Source: Stentor coeruleus (taxonomy: Eukaryota > Ciliophora > Heterotrichea > Heterotrichida > Stentoridae). From it: DNA of 61,890 bases. The stretch spans positions 1 through 61,890 of the forward strand of contig MPUH01000359.1 in assembly GCA_001970955.1 (NCBI GenBank), in the 5' to 3' direction. Shown piece after piece: positions 10,493 to 19,811 of this stretch. The notes below the pieces were generated by a model. The model did no database searches. It saw nothing but the letters and a program-made list of their open reading frames with translations, and was not told the DNA's origin. Every line of letters begins with the position of its first letter. Positions within the stretch are counted from its first letter, which is position 1. Position numbers and translations under genes: made by a program.

Positions 10493-11203
10493 TTAGTGCC
10501 TGCTCTTGCATTTAACCTTAAAAATTCTATTAGTTCTAAGCACAGAACTATACACCCATGGTGAAGCTTTAGTAACCGATCTAAGTTTGCTAGGAAGTTT
10601 ACTCTCAGCATTTTCTAATGGGTCTTCTGAAACTTCTCTATACCCTTTAACAGGAGGACTAGCACTGCATCCAGCAATTTTCCTTATATAAGGGTTGTTC
10701 AAATTAGCTCGTATAGGGATTTTCGAGGTCTTCGGACTTGACAAAAGGATTTTTGGTGAGTTGAAATTGCTTTTATTAGCCCCAAAAAGGTCTTCAGCAT
10801 AAAAAATACAAGTATACGAGCCTTTTTCAACACTTGGCATTTGAGGCTGAGTCAAACTCATATCAAAATCCTCATCATCCGATATAAAAACCATAGGTTC
10901 AAGTTTTTCTTCAGGAATTTCAGATATATGCATAGATTTCTTTCTTGGTACAGTAGGACAGTTTATATGATGTACTTTTTTCACTATAAACTCTTTGCTT
11001 CGAGATAAAGGCTTTGATGATTTTAAAGCTTTTTTACCTATAAAAGGATTAAATCCTCTCAAAACAATATTTTTATGTGTTGTTTCAAGTTCATGCTTTT
11101 CTTGCATGACGAATTCAAATGTTTTTATTAAAGGCTGTCCTTGATGTCGATTTCTACGTGTGCGAACTTCAACGCTTCGAAGAAAAGTTGGCACTGTTTC
11201 CAT
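10493..11203 (-). CDS. basic hypothetical protein
   Basis: 236 aa, not recognised. It is rich in K, R, S and P, with a central acidic patch (FISDDEDFDMSLTQPQMP) and several SP/TP sites (NSPKILLSSPKTSK, SASPPVK) that could be phosphorylated. It has no membrane segment, coiled coil or known domain and is probably largely disordered. The start at 11203 is the first ATG. The next minus gene upstream, at 11763, is similarly small and basic, but I see no sequence similarity between them. Confidence 0.6.
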   Translation of the reverse strand: METVPTFLRSVEVRTRRNRHQGQPLIKTFEFVMQEKHELETTHKNIVLRGFNPFIGKKALKSSKPLSRSKEFIVKKVHHINCPTVPRKKSMHISEIPEEKLEPMVFISDDEDFDMSLTQPQMPSVEKGSYTCIFYAEDLFGANKSNFNSPKILLSSPKTSKIPIRANLNNPYIRKIAGCSASPPVKGYREVSEDPLENAESKLPSKLRSVTKASPWVYSSVLRTNRIFKVKCKSRH

Positions 11204-11490
11204 TATATTTTTTAAAAAAAAATGATATGTTTAGAATAAGGGGAAATTAGGATAAACTAGGATAATCAGCAAAAATGATTAGTTAAAAAGGTAAAGTTAG
11301 GTTTTTATATATAAATTTATATCTGATAATGGTATAATATTACTAGATAAATGGAATAATTTAGAATTATTAGTATATAATACTTAAAATATATCAAGTA
11401 TACTAACCTGTTATACTAAGATTATATCGATAATCTCTTAGTTTTAACCAAAAAAGCCTTTTTATTAATCTAAAAATATCATTAGCTTTA

Positions 11491-11763
11491 TTATTTAGTA
11501 AGGCTTGTTCTTCTCATTCTTATACCGTTCATAGTCAAATTTAGAGTCACAGCTTGCTTCTCTATTTTTAGAGGGCTGACGTTTAATACTTTACGTTGGG
11601 GAGCTTTAGACAATTCAGTCAAGCTTCCAGTTATTGGTTGGAGTGCATCGCTTACAAGGCGAATAGGTGTTGGCGCTTTCATTTTCATTAGGATTTTCAT
11701 TACTTTTGGGTGTACTGCTTTGAATATAAATTTCTTTTCACTTTGATATGAGTCGACTTCCAT
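11491..11763 (-). CDS. small basic hypothetical protein
   Basis: 90 aa, not recognised. The sequence (FIFKAVHPKVMKILMKMKAP, RLVSDALQPITGSLTELSKA) is of ordinary coding composition with no low complexity, which favours a real gene. No domain or targeting signal is visible. It lies 287 bp from the neighbouring minus gene. Confidence 0.45.
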   Translation of the reverse strand: MEVDSYQSEKKFIFKAVHPKVMKILMKMKAPTPIRLVSDALQPITGSLTELSKAPQRKVLNVSPLKIEKQAVTLNLTMNGIRMRRTSLTK

Positions 11764-12540
11764 CAGATAATATTTATTATTTTACTGGAACCATTACATT
11801 AAACTTGAATATTGGGAAAATATGGACTTGAAGCTTAGTTAATTATAATTTGATTCAAGTACTAAATTTTTATTATATAAAATAATAATCTTTTATTATG
11901 TAAAAACTATAAAATAAGGTAAGGTTTATGCTTTTATTGGATAGATGATGAGATGGAAGATTTTTTTGTGTATAAGAACAGGAATTTTGATTTTAAAAAA
12001 TTTATTTGTGTTTGGAGAGAAATAATTATGGGCTTTAATATGGGTTGGCATGATAAATATGATACTTTTGATGATATGTTTGAGATAGGGAATATTTTAT
12101 ATCTTGATAGTAGATAAGCTTGAAGTTTTTTATATTATGAATAAACTTTAAGTGTTCCCACCTGTGCCGTTCCCTGAGACTATTGTGATGATTTTGGGAT
12201 TTTGCAATCTGTGCATATACAATTTCAGAAAAAAAATTATGATTTTTTTCAAATAAATTCAAGTGACTTAAGTTTATTAGTATATGCTGGAATAATTATG
12301 TTCTTATTTGCTTTATGATTAAAATGCTGATGAGGACAATACCTTGTAATAATGCACAAATTATTGATATATCAAGAAAAATACAGTCTATCAGCAATGC
12401 ATTCATGATAACGTTAATGGGAAATATCGCTTATCCTGGTCCGAAAACAATATAATCAATATCATAGTTAGTAAAAGTAAAAAAACTGTATTCTGTACGA
12501 GGAAAAAATAAATAAACTTTTAAATTCCCTAGACAAAAAA
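11764..12540. other. intergenic; small unexplained open frames
   Basis: There is no confident gene. Two pieces stand out against the AT background: a locally GC-richer patch at about 12150-12220 (open on the minus strand over 12035-12262), and a 43-codon + frame at 12324-12455 with protein-like composition (DISRKIQSISNAFMITLMGN). Both may be remnants of the decayed locus that follows. Confidence 0.4.
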
Positions 12541-13063
12541 ATGAAGTCTCAATTTCAATTTATACTAAAAATCCTAAACAAAACCCTTCATTATTCCCAT
12601 AGCGCTGAACTAAAAAGCATTGAAATAGATTTTATTTTATCAACAGATCTTTACTGTATAGAAATTCATAGTTTTATATGCAACCCAATCCTATCACTAC
12701 ATAAAATCCAAACTTTTCCAAGCCTTTTAATTAAATCAAACAATTTAGAAGGACTTAAAAATTTAAAAAAAGCAAAAAACTATCAAGCCAAGGCTCAGAA
12801 ACACTGAAAAATCAGATAGTGGTGAAGATTATTTGACAAAAATAAAAACCCTTAATAAACAGATGAGGGTTATTATGAATAAAAGAAAAGCGCAGGGGTA
12901 GTTGATTGAAAGATTTAAAAGCGAGGTTAATGGGATTTTGAATTTAATTTTACCGATTAACACTTTTCCTAAAGGAAACAAAATTGGTACACCTAAAGAT
13001 AAGGCAATAAGAAAGCTAATGATTAAATACGATGATGAAGTTATAAGTAAAAAAATGTTTTGA
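12541..13063 (+). pseudogene. probable decayed or frameshifted gene
   Basis: An 88-codon frame from ATG 12541 ends at 12807. From about 12767 another frame (+1) is open as KPRLRNTEKSDSGEDYLTKI and continues to TGA 13063, except for one TAG that sits inside a possible 15-nt intron (GTAGTTGATTGAAAG, 12898-12912). The frame change falls in an A-rich stretch (12764-12780), so a homopolymer error or a real frameshift could explain it. The following 200 bp are G/T-rich, as after other + genes here. No family is recognised. It could be a real gene with a sequencing error. Confidence 0.25.
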
Positions 13064-13697
13064 AATTAAAGATTTTTTTATAATGTGCATTGAATTGCTT
13101 TTGAGACTTTTTTAATTGATTAAGTTATAAGGAATTTCTATTTTTTGATTGAGATTTTTTAGTGAGTTTTTAGTTTAGGGTTTAGGCTAAGTATTTGGGT
13201 TTTTTTATAACAGAAGATTTTATATTGAGTTTTGGTTGCAGGGCATCTTATAAGATTACTACTTTCAAAGGCATTTTGAAATTATTATTTAGACTATCAT
13301 ATATTCAAATGTATTCTCTATATCTAATAAACCTTCAGATATATTTTAGTCTGCCTACCATAATATTAAAAAACTAAAATTTTTTATTATGTATACCAAA
13401 ATTCATATAATAAAACGCAGCAAAAAAATATGATTTAATATTTTATTATACAATAGCTTATATCTTCTGTATATTTATTATTTTTCTAATAAATACAGTA
13501 ATTACTAATTATTACATAAAATACAACATAAAAATATCATATGTTTTTAACCAAATAATCTACAATTAATAATGATTTTCTATTTCCTACATTTTAATAT
13601 TATTACTTACAATTCACATAACCCAAATTTTCTCTTTATTATATATATTTTTAACCATTTAAATCCACTAAAATAATCATATTATTATCCTCTCCAA
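13064..13697. other. intergenic between convergent genes
   Basis: G/T-rich on + to about 13250, then C-rich and G-poor from about 13380 to the end of the next minus gene. This is the paired 3'-flank pattern seen between other convergent genes. No gene seen. Confidence 0.55.
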
Positions 13698-15857
13698 CTA
13701 TGCCAACCTATTAATCTTCATAGGGCTTCTACTTCCATCTCCACCCCTACTATGACTCCTCGGTATCGTTATTATCTTATTCTTTCCATTAGCATCCATA
13801 ATACACTTCACCACTTTCTGCGCGGTAATTCTCGGATCTTTAACTTTATCCCCAGCTGCATAAAATTTACTGATTTTTTCAATAATTTTCCCCATCATCT
13901 GTCTTTGTGGTGAACTTTTTCTTTTCCTCCTTTCCTCAAGTCTTGCCATCTCAATATCAGTATGCATTTGCACATACTCATCCATTAAAACTGTTCCTCC
14001 ACCAATCCTAACTAAATAAAAATTACTTGAAAGTTTCCCATTATCCAGTTTAATAAATATTCTTTTCGAACCAAAAAGATATATCCCAGGTTCTTCTCTA
14101 ACAAAAGGAATATCTAATGGACTTTCTAATGAATTTATATATTCAGCCATAGCTGAATCAACAGGGTCATCTTTCGCAGCTGTATATGGGATTCTTTTTT
14201 GTAGTTCAGCAATAACATCATAAAGTGCATGAATTTCTTCATCTTTAGCTAAATAAATTTCCCTTATATGCACTATAAGTTTGTTTAAAGATTTAAGATT
14301 TGTTGCTAATAACATAAATGATTTGTAGAATATTAAAAAATCCCCAGCAATTATCATTTTGGTTTTTGAATATTCGCTATATAGTTTAAGTAAAGATTTT
14401 GATATATGCTGACTGTCTATGCTTAATGTTGTTGATGAAGATAAGGTTGTTACTTTTGTTGTAAGGTCCATTGTTCGGGTATATTCATTGTTTAAATTTT
14501 GTTCTAATGATGTGATTTTTAACTCTAGGGATTTTATTTGACCTTGAAGTTCTAGGCTTAGTTTTAGATATCTGACTTTTTCTGAATTAATGTTTTTAAC
14601 TACTTCACTGAATTTAGATGTTGTTTTTTGCATGTTTTCTTGAGTTTTTATGCATTCAAGTTGATGCTTTTTTGCTAAGGCTTCGAATGATATAGCTTTG
14701 GTTTCTTGGTCTTTTAGACCTTGGATTTCCCCAAGATAACTCCTACATTGCCCTTGCAGTTCGAGAATTTCAGTGTTTTTGCTTTCTATGATGCTCTCAA
14801 GTTCCATGATTTTTTTATCTTTTTCTTTGATGATTTCTTCTAGTTTTAAGTTTTTGTCTATAACATCTTGGAATTCCTGAGTTTTTTTTATATTAAGTTT
14901 CTCATGCTCTTCTTCATGTTTTTTAAAATCGTTTCTCATTTTTTCCCTGTTTTCCTCAAGTGTTTTGATGTTTTTTTGTAAGTTTCTTATAAAAGCTTCC
15001 ATACTATCAAAGTTCTTAACCTGAGCTTTGAGCTGATTTTTTTCTCCTTGGAGGATTTTTATTTGCCCATTAAGATCGTTTATTATTGATTCTAAATCTC
15101 TGTTTTTAGATTCAGAAGTTAAGAGTTCTTTTTGCATTCCAGTCACTTTTTCATATGATTGTAAAAGTTTTCTATCTCGATCTAAAGCAAAGTCTTTTAA
15201 TTCCTCACATTTATCTAAAAGCTGATTTTGCATTTCCTCACGGGCTTGAAGATGTCTATACAAATTCTTGTCTTCTTCCTTTAATATTTTCTCTACAAGC
15301 TGAAGAACCTTTAATTTCTCATTAAGCCCTATAACTGTATTTTTTAAGTTCTCAGCTTCTTGTCTTGTGATTTTCTCTGTGCATTGAACCATTTCTAAAT
15401 CCACTCCTAATTCCTGTCCAGTTCCTATAGGGATTTTTATATTTTCCCAGTTTTCTATAAGTAATTCTTTGATTCTTTCAACATCATTGATGCTATCTTT
15501 GAATTTACTTATAACAGAATTATTTGAAGGAAGGTTTGAATCAAAAAGCACAGCTGATAATCCTAAATGCCCTTTGATTCCTTGGATTTCAAAATTCAGA
15601 CTATAAGATTTTGGCTCTGAAGTAAGATTTTCAATATCAACTTTTTGTAAGCAAAGTTGTTTTTGGTCTTGGAAAAAATGCACTTCAAGATTGTGGCTTT
15701 TTATAAGAGTTATGAAGATGCTGTCATATGGAGGAAAATAGGCTTCAACTCGTCCACATGACATGATTTGGATACGAGTTTTTTCGAGGGAAGGCTTTGA
15801 AGGATCTCCAATCCAACAATTCTTTATGGAAATTTGCACTAATAAAAAGTCTTCCAT
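13698..15857 (-). CDS. long coiled-coil protein with N-terminal C2-like domain
   Basis: 719 aa. Residues 1-110 form a beta-rich domain (FLLVQISIKNCWIGDPSKPS, SIFITLIKSHNLEVHFFQDQ, YSLNFEIQGIKGHLGLSAVL) that resembles an NT-C2 or C2 fold; this is inferred. Residues about 120-470 are a near-continuous heptad coiled coil rich in E, K, L and Q. A second conserved-looking block follows (about 480-640), then a basic tail (RRKRKSSPQRQMMGKIIEKI, SRGGDGSRSPMK). The build is that of a cytoskeletal, basal-body or Golgi scaffold, but no named family can be assigned. The first ATG is 15857. Telomere-like repeats lie 31-54 bp upstream of it. Confidence 0.75.
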   Translation of the reverse strand: MEDFLLVQISIKNCWIGDPSKPSLEKTRIQIMSCGRVEAYFPPYDSIFITLIKSHNLEVHFFQDQKQLCLQKVDIENLTSEPKSYSLNFEIQGIKGHLGLSAVLFDSNLPSNNSVISKFKDSINDVERIKELLIENWENIKIPIGTGQELGVDLEMVQCTEKITRQEAENLKNTVIGLNEKLKVLQLVEKILKEEDKNLYRHLQAREEMQNQLLDKCEELKDFALDRDRKLLQSYEKVTGMQKELLTSESKNRDLESIINDLNGQIKILQGEKNQLKAQVKNFDSMEAFIRNLQKNIKTLEENREKMRNDFKKHEEEHEKLNIKKTQEFQDVIDKNLKLEEIIKEKDKKIMELESIIESKNTEILELQGQCRSYLGEIQGLKDQETKAISFEALAKKHQLECIKTQENMQKTTSKFSEVVKNINSEKVRYLKLSLELQGQIKSLELKITSLEQNLNNEYTRTMDLTTKVTTLSSSTTLSIDSQHISKSLLKLYSEYSKTKMIIAGDFLIFYKSFMLLATNLKSLNKLIVHIREIYLAKDEEIHALYDVIAELQKRIPYTAAKDDPVDSAMAEYINSLESPLDIPFVREEPGIYLFGSKRIFIKLDNGKLSSNFYLVRIGGGTVLMDEYVQMHTDIEMARLEERRKRKSSPQRQMMGKIIEKISKFYAAGDKVKDPRITAQKVVKCIMDANGKNKIITIPRSHSRGGDGSRSPMKINRLA

Positions 15858-16421
15858 GTTTTAGATATTATGAAAATACCTGGAATTTGTTAGGGTGTTA
15901 GGGTGTTAGGGTGTAGGATGAAGGATGAGAGATATGATATTTTTTTGAAGGTGGGTGTAAAATGAGTTTATTGGCCAAATTTATAATGTGAAGTTTTTAT
16001 TAGTGGATTAATGATGTTTTAATAATTTTAAAATGCTTAGTTTGAAGTGGTTTGGTAAATAAAATTTTGAGTTTTAAATAATTTATTTATATTTTATGTA
16101 TAAGGTCTATGAGAGTGACGTGAAAGATTAGTTTTTAAAATTATAATGCTGGATATTATAAAATATAAAGATATGCTAATAATACTGATAAAATCACATA
16201 CAAATTTTGGTATATAGTATTGGGGTATTATTAACAGAAATTATATATTTTTGTATTTAATAATATATCAAATATCATGAATATTAACGTCCATATAATA
16301 AAATATTTTCCTTAAAAAACCTTATGATTGCTTTATAAAAACCTCAGTTATCATAATTTTAATATTAAATAAAACTATTTGACTCTAAACATCAAATAAG
16401 TGTAGTTAGGTGAAATTAAAT
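15858..16421. other. intergenic between divergent genes
   Basis: Contains the telomere-like octamer repeats at 15888-15911, then G-rich + strand (C-rich on the coding strand of the upstream minus gene), then plain AT-rich sequence. No gene seen. Confidence 0.6.
15888..15911 (+). repeat. interstitial telomere-like repeat, (TGTTAGGG)x3
   Basis: Three perfect tandem copies of TGTTAGGG, followed by a partial TGTAGG (15912-15917). From memory, the telomere unit of heterotrichs (Stentor, Blepharisma) is a permutation of CCCTAACA, the exact complement. Position: 31 bp upstream of the start codon of the minus-strand coiled-coil gene, so on that gene's strand it reads CCCTAACA. Confidence 0.8.
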
Positions 16422-18733
16422 ATGCAAAAAACTCTAAACAAAGAGTTGCTCTGTAATGCTCCACAAGGGAGTATTGAGTTCTCAGTTGAATCAACAGTTC
16501 AAAACACTAAAGGTTATATCGAATACACAATCAAAATTCGTGTTGAGGATATCGAATATGAAGTAGGTCGAAGATTTAGCGAGTTTCAAGACCTCGACAG
16601 AAATCTTCGATACCATTTCCCAGCAGTAGAGTTCCCAGCTTTGCCCTCCAAATATGCTTTATTCAACAAAATCGAGCAGCGAAAAAAATGTTTTCACTCT
16701 TATATGCAAGGGTTAGTCCAAGTATTAGATTTCTTAAATCTAGATGAACGTGTAACTCTTTTAAAGCTTCTGTCTGTATTCCTTAAACTAGATGGGATTA
16801 TCGAAGTAGCTGATGAAATTCTGAGCAGAAGTAGAAGAAATAGTTCAGTTGATTTAATGCAATTTCCTATCGGGACAAGAATGTTCCAAGGCTGGTCTGA
16901 TGTGAACCTAGATGGTCAATGGAAGCATTTTTACGTNGCTGGTCTGATGTGAACCTAGATGGTCAATGGAAGCATTTTTACGTATCAATAAAATCAGATT
17001 TTCTTTATCTACACCAAAACATTGACCTTGGAGACTTCATGTATCAAATAAGTTTAATATTAGGATGTATTGAACCTGGACCTGATGACACTTTTGGCTT
17101 ATGTCATGATCATCAAAAGTCCCCTATTTTATTCAAGTCACAAAACCCTGATTTACGTTCAGCCCTTGTTATTATCTGTTCCTCATATGCATATTCTCCT
17201 TCATCACAATTTAAAAAAAGTTCTGTTGGTAGAGTTTGTGTTACTATACATAAAGGTAATAATCTACGTTTTGCTAAACCTCCTGTTAGTTTAGTAAAAC
17301 CTCATATTTATGTTTCGGTTGATTTAGATTGTGTTAGTTGTAGTACTAGACCTGTACCACAGAATGAAGTACTTGATTGGGCACAAAGTTTTATTATGTA
17401 AGATTTAGACAGGCCGATTTTTAATATTTTTTTCGATTTGAGGATATCGATTTGTCAGATGACGACGGAGGGGTGGATGAGACAACATGCTAAAAGTGAA
17501 ATTTTGGATAGTGTTAGGATACCACTTACTGATATTAATCAAGAACCTTATTGTAAAGGTGTATTAAGTATAAAGTTTGATAAACTGAAAAATGATAAAA
17601 AGTTCATGTTAGAAGAAACCCCTGAACTCATTGTAACAATAACCCAACAAAGCTCTTTTTCCAGCAATTTTATTCCCCCTCCTGACCATTACAATGAAGA
17701 TCTTCCCTTACCAGAAACTGCCTCAATGCACGAACTAAAAATCGCATTCAAGCGTTTAAAAAGAATCAGAATCTTATTTTTCAGATTTTTCATGTCAATC
17801 TACAAAGTCTTTTTCTGGATCTACCCTGATTTCTCTAAACTTTGCATGATAACATATTCAATCCTCATAATTTTCCTTCCAGCATCCGGCTTTCTACCTT
17901 TATTCCTATCCCTCCTTCTCTTTTACTGCTACCTTCTTAATCCTAAAAACAAAAAGTTAAAAAAATTAGTCATAAAAATGTTCTTCTCCAAGAAAAAACA
18001 CATTGACCCATACCCAAAAGTTGTAACAATTAAAGAAAATCTTCATACAAAAAAGTCGCAAATTGAGTTTATTAGAGAAAAAACTAAAGAAGGGGTCATG
18101 AAAAGATGGAAGAAATTTAAAGAAGATGCTGTTGAGTTACAGAATTATATAATGCTTATTGCGTGTTTTTTTGAAAAAATAAGACATTTGTTCTTATGGG
18201 AAGATCCGCAGAAGACTGGATATTTTTGTATTGCCATGGGGATTTTGATTATATTTTTAATTTCGATGCCGTTTAGGGTGGTTTTACTTGTTGTTGGACT
18301 GCATAGGTTTTATAAAGGGTTTAAATTTACAAAAAAACGTATTGCCAATAACAGAAAAGTATGTGAAGAAGTTGTGAACTCGCTGTTTTTGCAGCATTGG
18401 AATAATGAAATCGTAAAAGCTAATTCATTAGAAAACTGGAGCAAAGACTTTATAGAAAATGCGCCTACAAAAAAGAAAATTGTCGAAGGACTAAGGATAA
18501 GACTAAAACTCGAAGTGACTGAAAAAATTTTTGAAGAATGTAAATGCCCAGAAGAACTGACAAAAAAAATCAGTTCAGCCGAAGATTTACTAAGACATCG
18601 AGACAAAAAAGGTGAATATCTCTATGAAACTAGTATTAAAAGCTCAAATTGGTTTTGGAGTTTTCTGACAAATATCCCAAGTGAATATTACCGCATTGAG
18701 CATCCACGTCTAACGTGTTGTCATCCTTACTAA
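16422..18733 (+). CDS. PX-C2 membrane protein (broken by an assembly duplication)
   Basis: About 749 aa once one 47-bp assembly seam (copy plus N at 16937) is collapsed and one 15-nt intron (17398-17412) is removed. The N-terminus is a PX domain: YTIKIRVEDIEYEVGRRFSE, then FPALPSKYALFNKIEQRKK with the phosphoinositide-contacting arginine in RRFSEFQ. A PH-like stretch follows (VNLDGQWKHFYVSIKSDFLY), then a C2 domain (GRVCVTIHKGNNLRFAKPPV; strands LDWAQSFIM/PIFNIFFDLRI continue across the intron). Next come a hydrophobic hairpin (FLPASGFLPLFLSLLLFYCY), a basic linker, a second hairpin (GYFCIAMGILIIFLISMPFR) and a cytosolic tail ending RIEHPRLTCCHPY. A membrane-tethered phosphoinositide/lipid-binding protein, perhaps at an ER contact site or endosome; this role is inferred. 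I use the ATG at 16422; the frame is open 12 nt further with GTG only. Confidence 0.75.
16891..16983. repeat. 46-bp direct repeat around a single N (assembly seam inside a gene)
   Basis: 16891-16936 and 16938-16983 are identical, separated by N at 16937. The extra 47 bp shift the frame and end the upstream part at a false stop. Collapsing the repeat gives one continuous frame through WSDVNLDGQWKHFYVSIK. Confidence 0.95.
17398..17412 (+). other. 15-nt intron in the PX-C2 gene
   Basis: GTAAGATTTAGACAG. It contains the stop that ends the upstream frame; removal joins FIM to PIFNIFFDLRI within the C2 domain. Confidence 0.85.
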
Positions 18734-18849
18734 TTCTTATCATTTCTCTAAAACCCTTTCTTTCCTTCAAAAAAAACTTATCATATAATTTCTCCCATAC
18801 ACATTTTTCTAATTCCAAGTTCATTTTCTATTAATGGTTTATCTTTATA

Positions 18850-19371
18850 ATGATAAGGCATCTTCTCAGGTCTTATGTGTCTGTTCCCAATTATCCAACA
18901 AGGTTAATCGACAACTTCGAAGAGCATTATTCATGGATGAATGCTCAGAAACCTCAACTTGCTATCTTGTATTTCAAAAACGATTGGAATCCTGAGTGCT
19001 CTAGACAATTGACTAAAGATTACCTTGACCTTTTCAAACATGAAGGGGCTTTTTCTTCATTTATTATAGAAACTTGGACTAGAGAAGGAGAAAGGACTAA
19101 AAAATACTATTCAATTCGTTATGAGCCAACTTTTATTTTCTTGTCAGATGGCTTTGAAATCAAGAAGGTGATTGGAGGCTCGGCTAAGGTTCTTAAGAAT
19201 GAACTTGAAAGGGTTAAGAAGTTTAGAGCTAGTCTCAAATGGTCATACAATTTAGAAAGTGGACCTGATATTTGGGAAAACCATCATGATGAATATATGA
19301 ACAAATGGAAAGACTTCAATGAAAAAGAAGCTTCTAATTATGATGGAACTCTGTTCTTTGATAGGAATTAG
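18850..19371 (+). CDS. thioredoxin-fold protein lacking a CxxC site, probably mitochondrial
   Basis: 173 aa. The core LAILYFKNDWNPECSRQLTKDY, RYEPTFIFLSDGFEIKKVIGG and VLKNELERVKKF follows the thioredoxin beta-alpha-beta and beta-beta-alpha pattern, with the cis-Pro region at YEPTF. The active-site position has a single cysteine (NPECSR) rather than CxxC, so dithiol chemistry is not expected. The N-terminus MIRHLLRSYVSVPNYPTRL is basic, hydroxylated and free of acidic residues, like a mitochondrial presequence. It could be a mitochondrial respiratory-complex or ribosome accessory protein, but nothing in the sequence decides this. It follows the PX-C2 gene on the same strand after 116 bp. Confidence 0.65.
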   Translation: MIRHLLRSYVSVPNYPTRLIDNFEEHYSWMNAQKPQLAILYFKNDWNPECSRQLTKDYLDLFKHEGAFSSFIIETWTREGERTKKYYSIRYEPTFIFLSDGFEIKKVIGGSAKVLKNELERVKKFRASLKWSYNLESGPDIWENHHDEYMNKWKDFNEKEASNYDGTLFFDRN

Positions 19372-19811
19372 TTAGATTATAACTAAGGGATAGAAATTAT
19401 TGAATTTTTGGAAGGATGAAGAAGTGGTATGGGTTTATGATAAAGATGATTTTTTTTGGTTTTTGAGGTGAAGGATTAAGTTTAGGATTTAAAATAAGGC
19501 TTTTTATGAGGATCCTAGGGGTAATGGTGGGGATTTATGAATTTTTTATATATGTTTCGGGTATGAAGATGGGTATTTTAAAGGTGATTGGATAGGTGTA
19601 GTTCTTACTAAGAAAATTGTGCATGATTTTTGTGATTGTGAGAATTTTAATATAAAAATACCTAAAATAAGCAAATACTTATCATGACAACTAATCAATA
19701 ATAAAACCCTAAAGCATCTAAAATCTTCATTAAATCAAATCGATTCTCCATTTAAAAAATTACACAAAAATTTCACCCTCACTTTTCACTATCCTAAACT
19801 ATTTTACTTAC
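19372..19811. other. intergenic between convergent genes; clear skew switch
   Basis: The + strand is G-rich and nearly C-free to about 19650, then C-rich and G-poor to 19811. This marks the paired 3' flanks of two convergent genes. No gene seen. Confidence 0.65.

Noticed and set aside
12035..12262. 75-codon minus frame
   Set aside because: H/N/Y-rich, no domain, and no supporting flank pattern. Noted only as part of the ambiguous 11.8-13.1 kb region.
13195..13377. 60-codon + frame
   Set aside because: Begins at a non-ATG codon, is hydrophobic low-complexity, and lies in the 3' flank between convergent genes.
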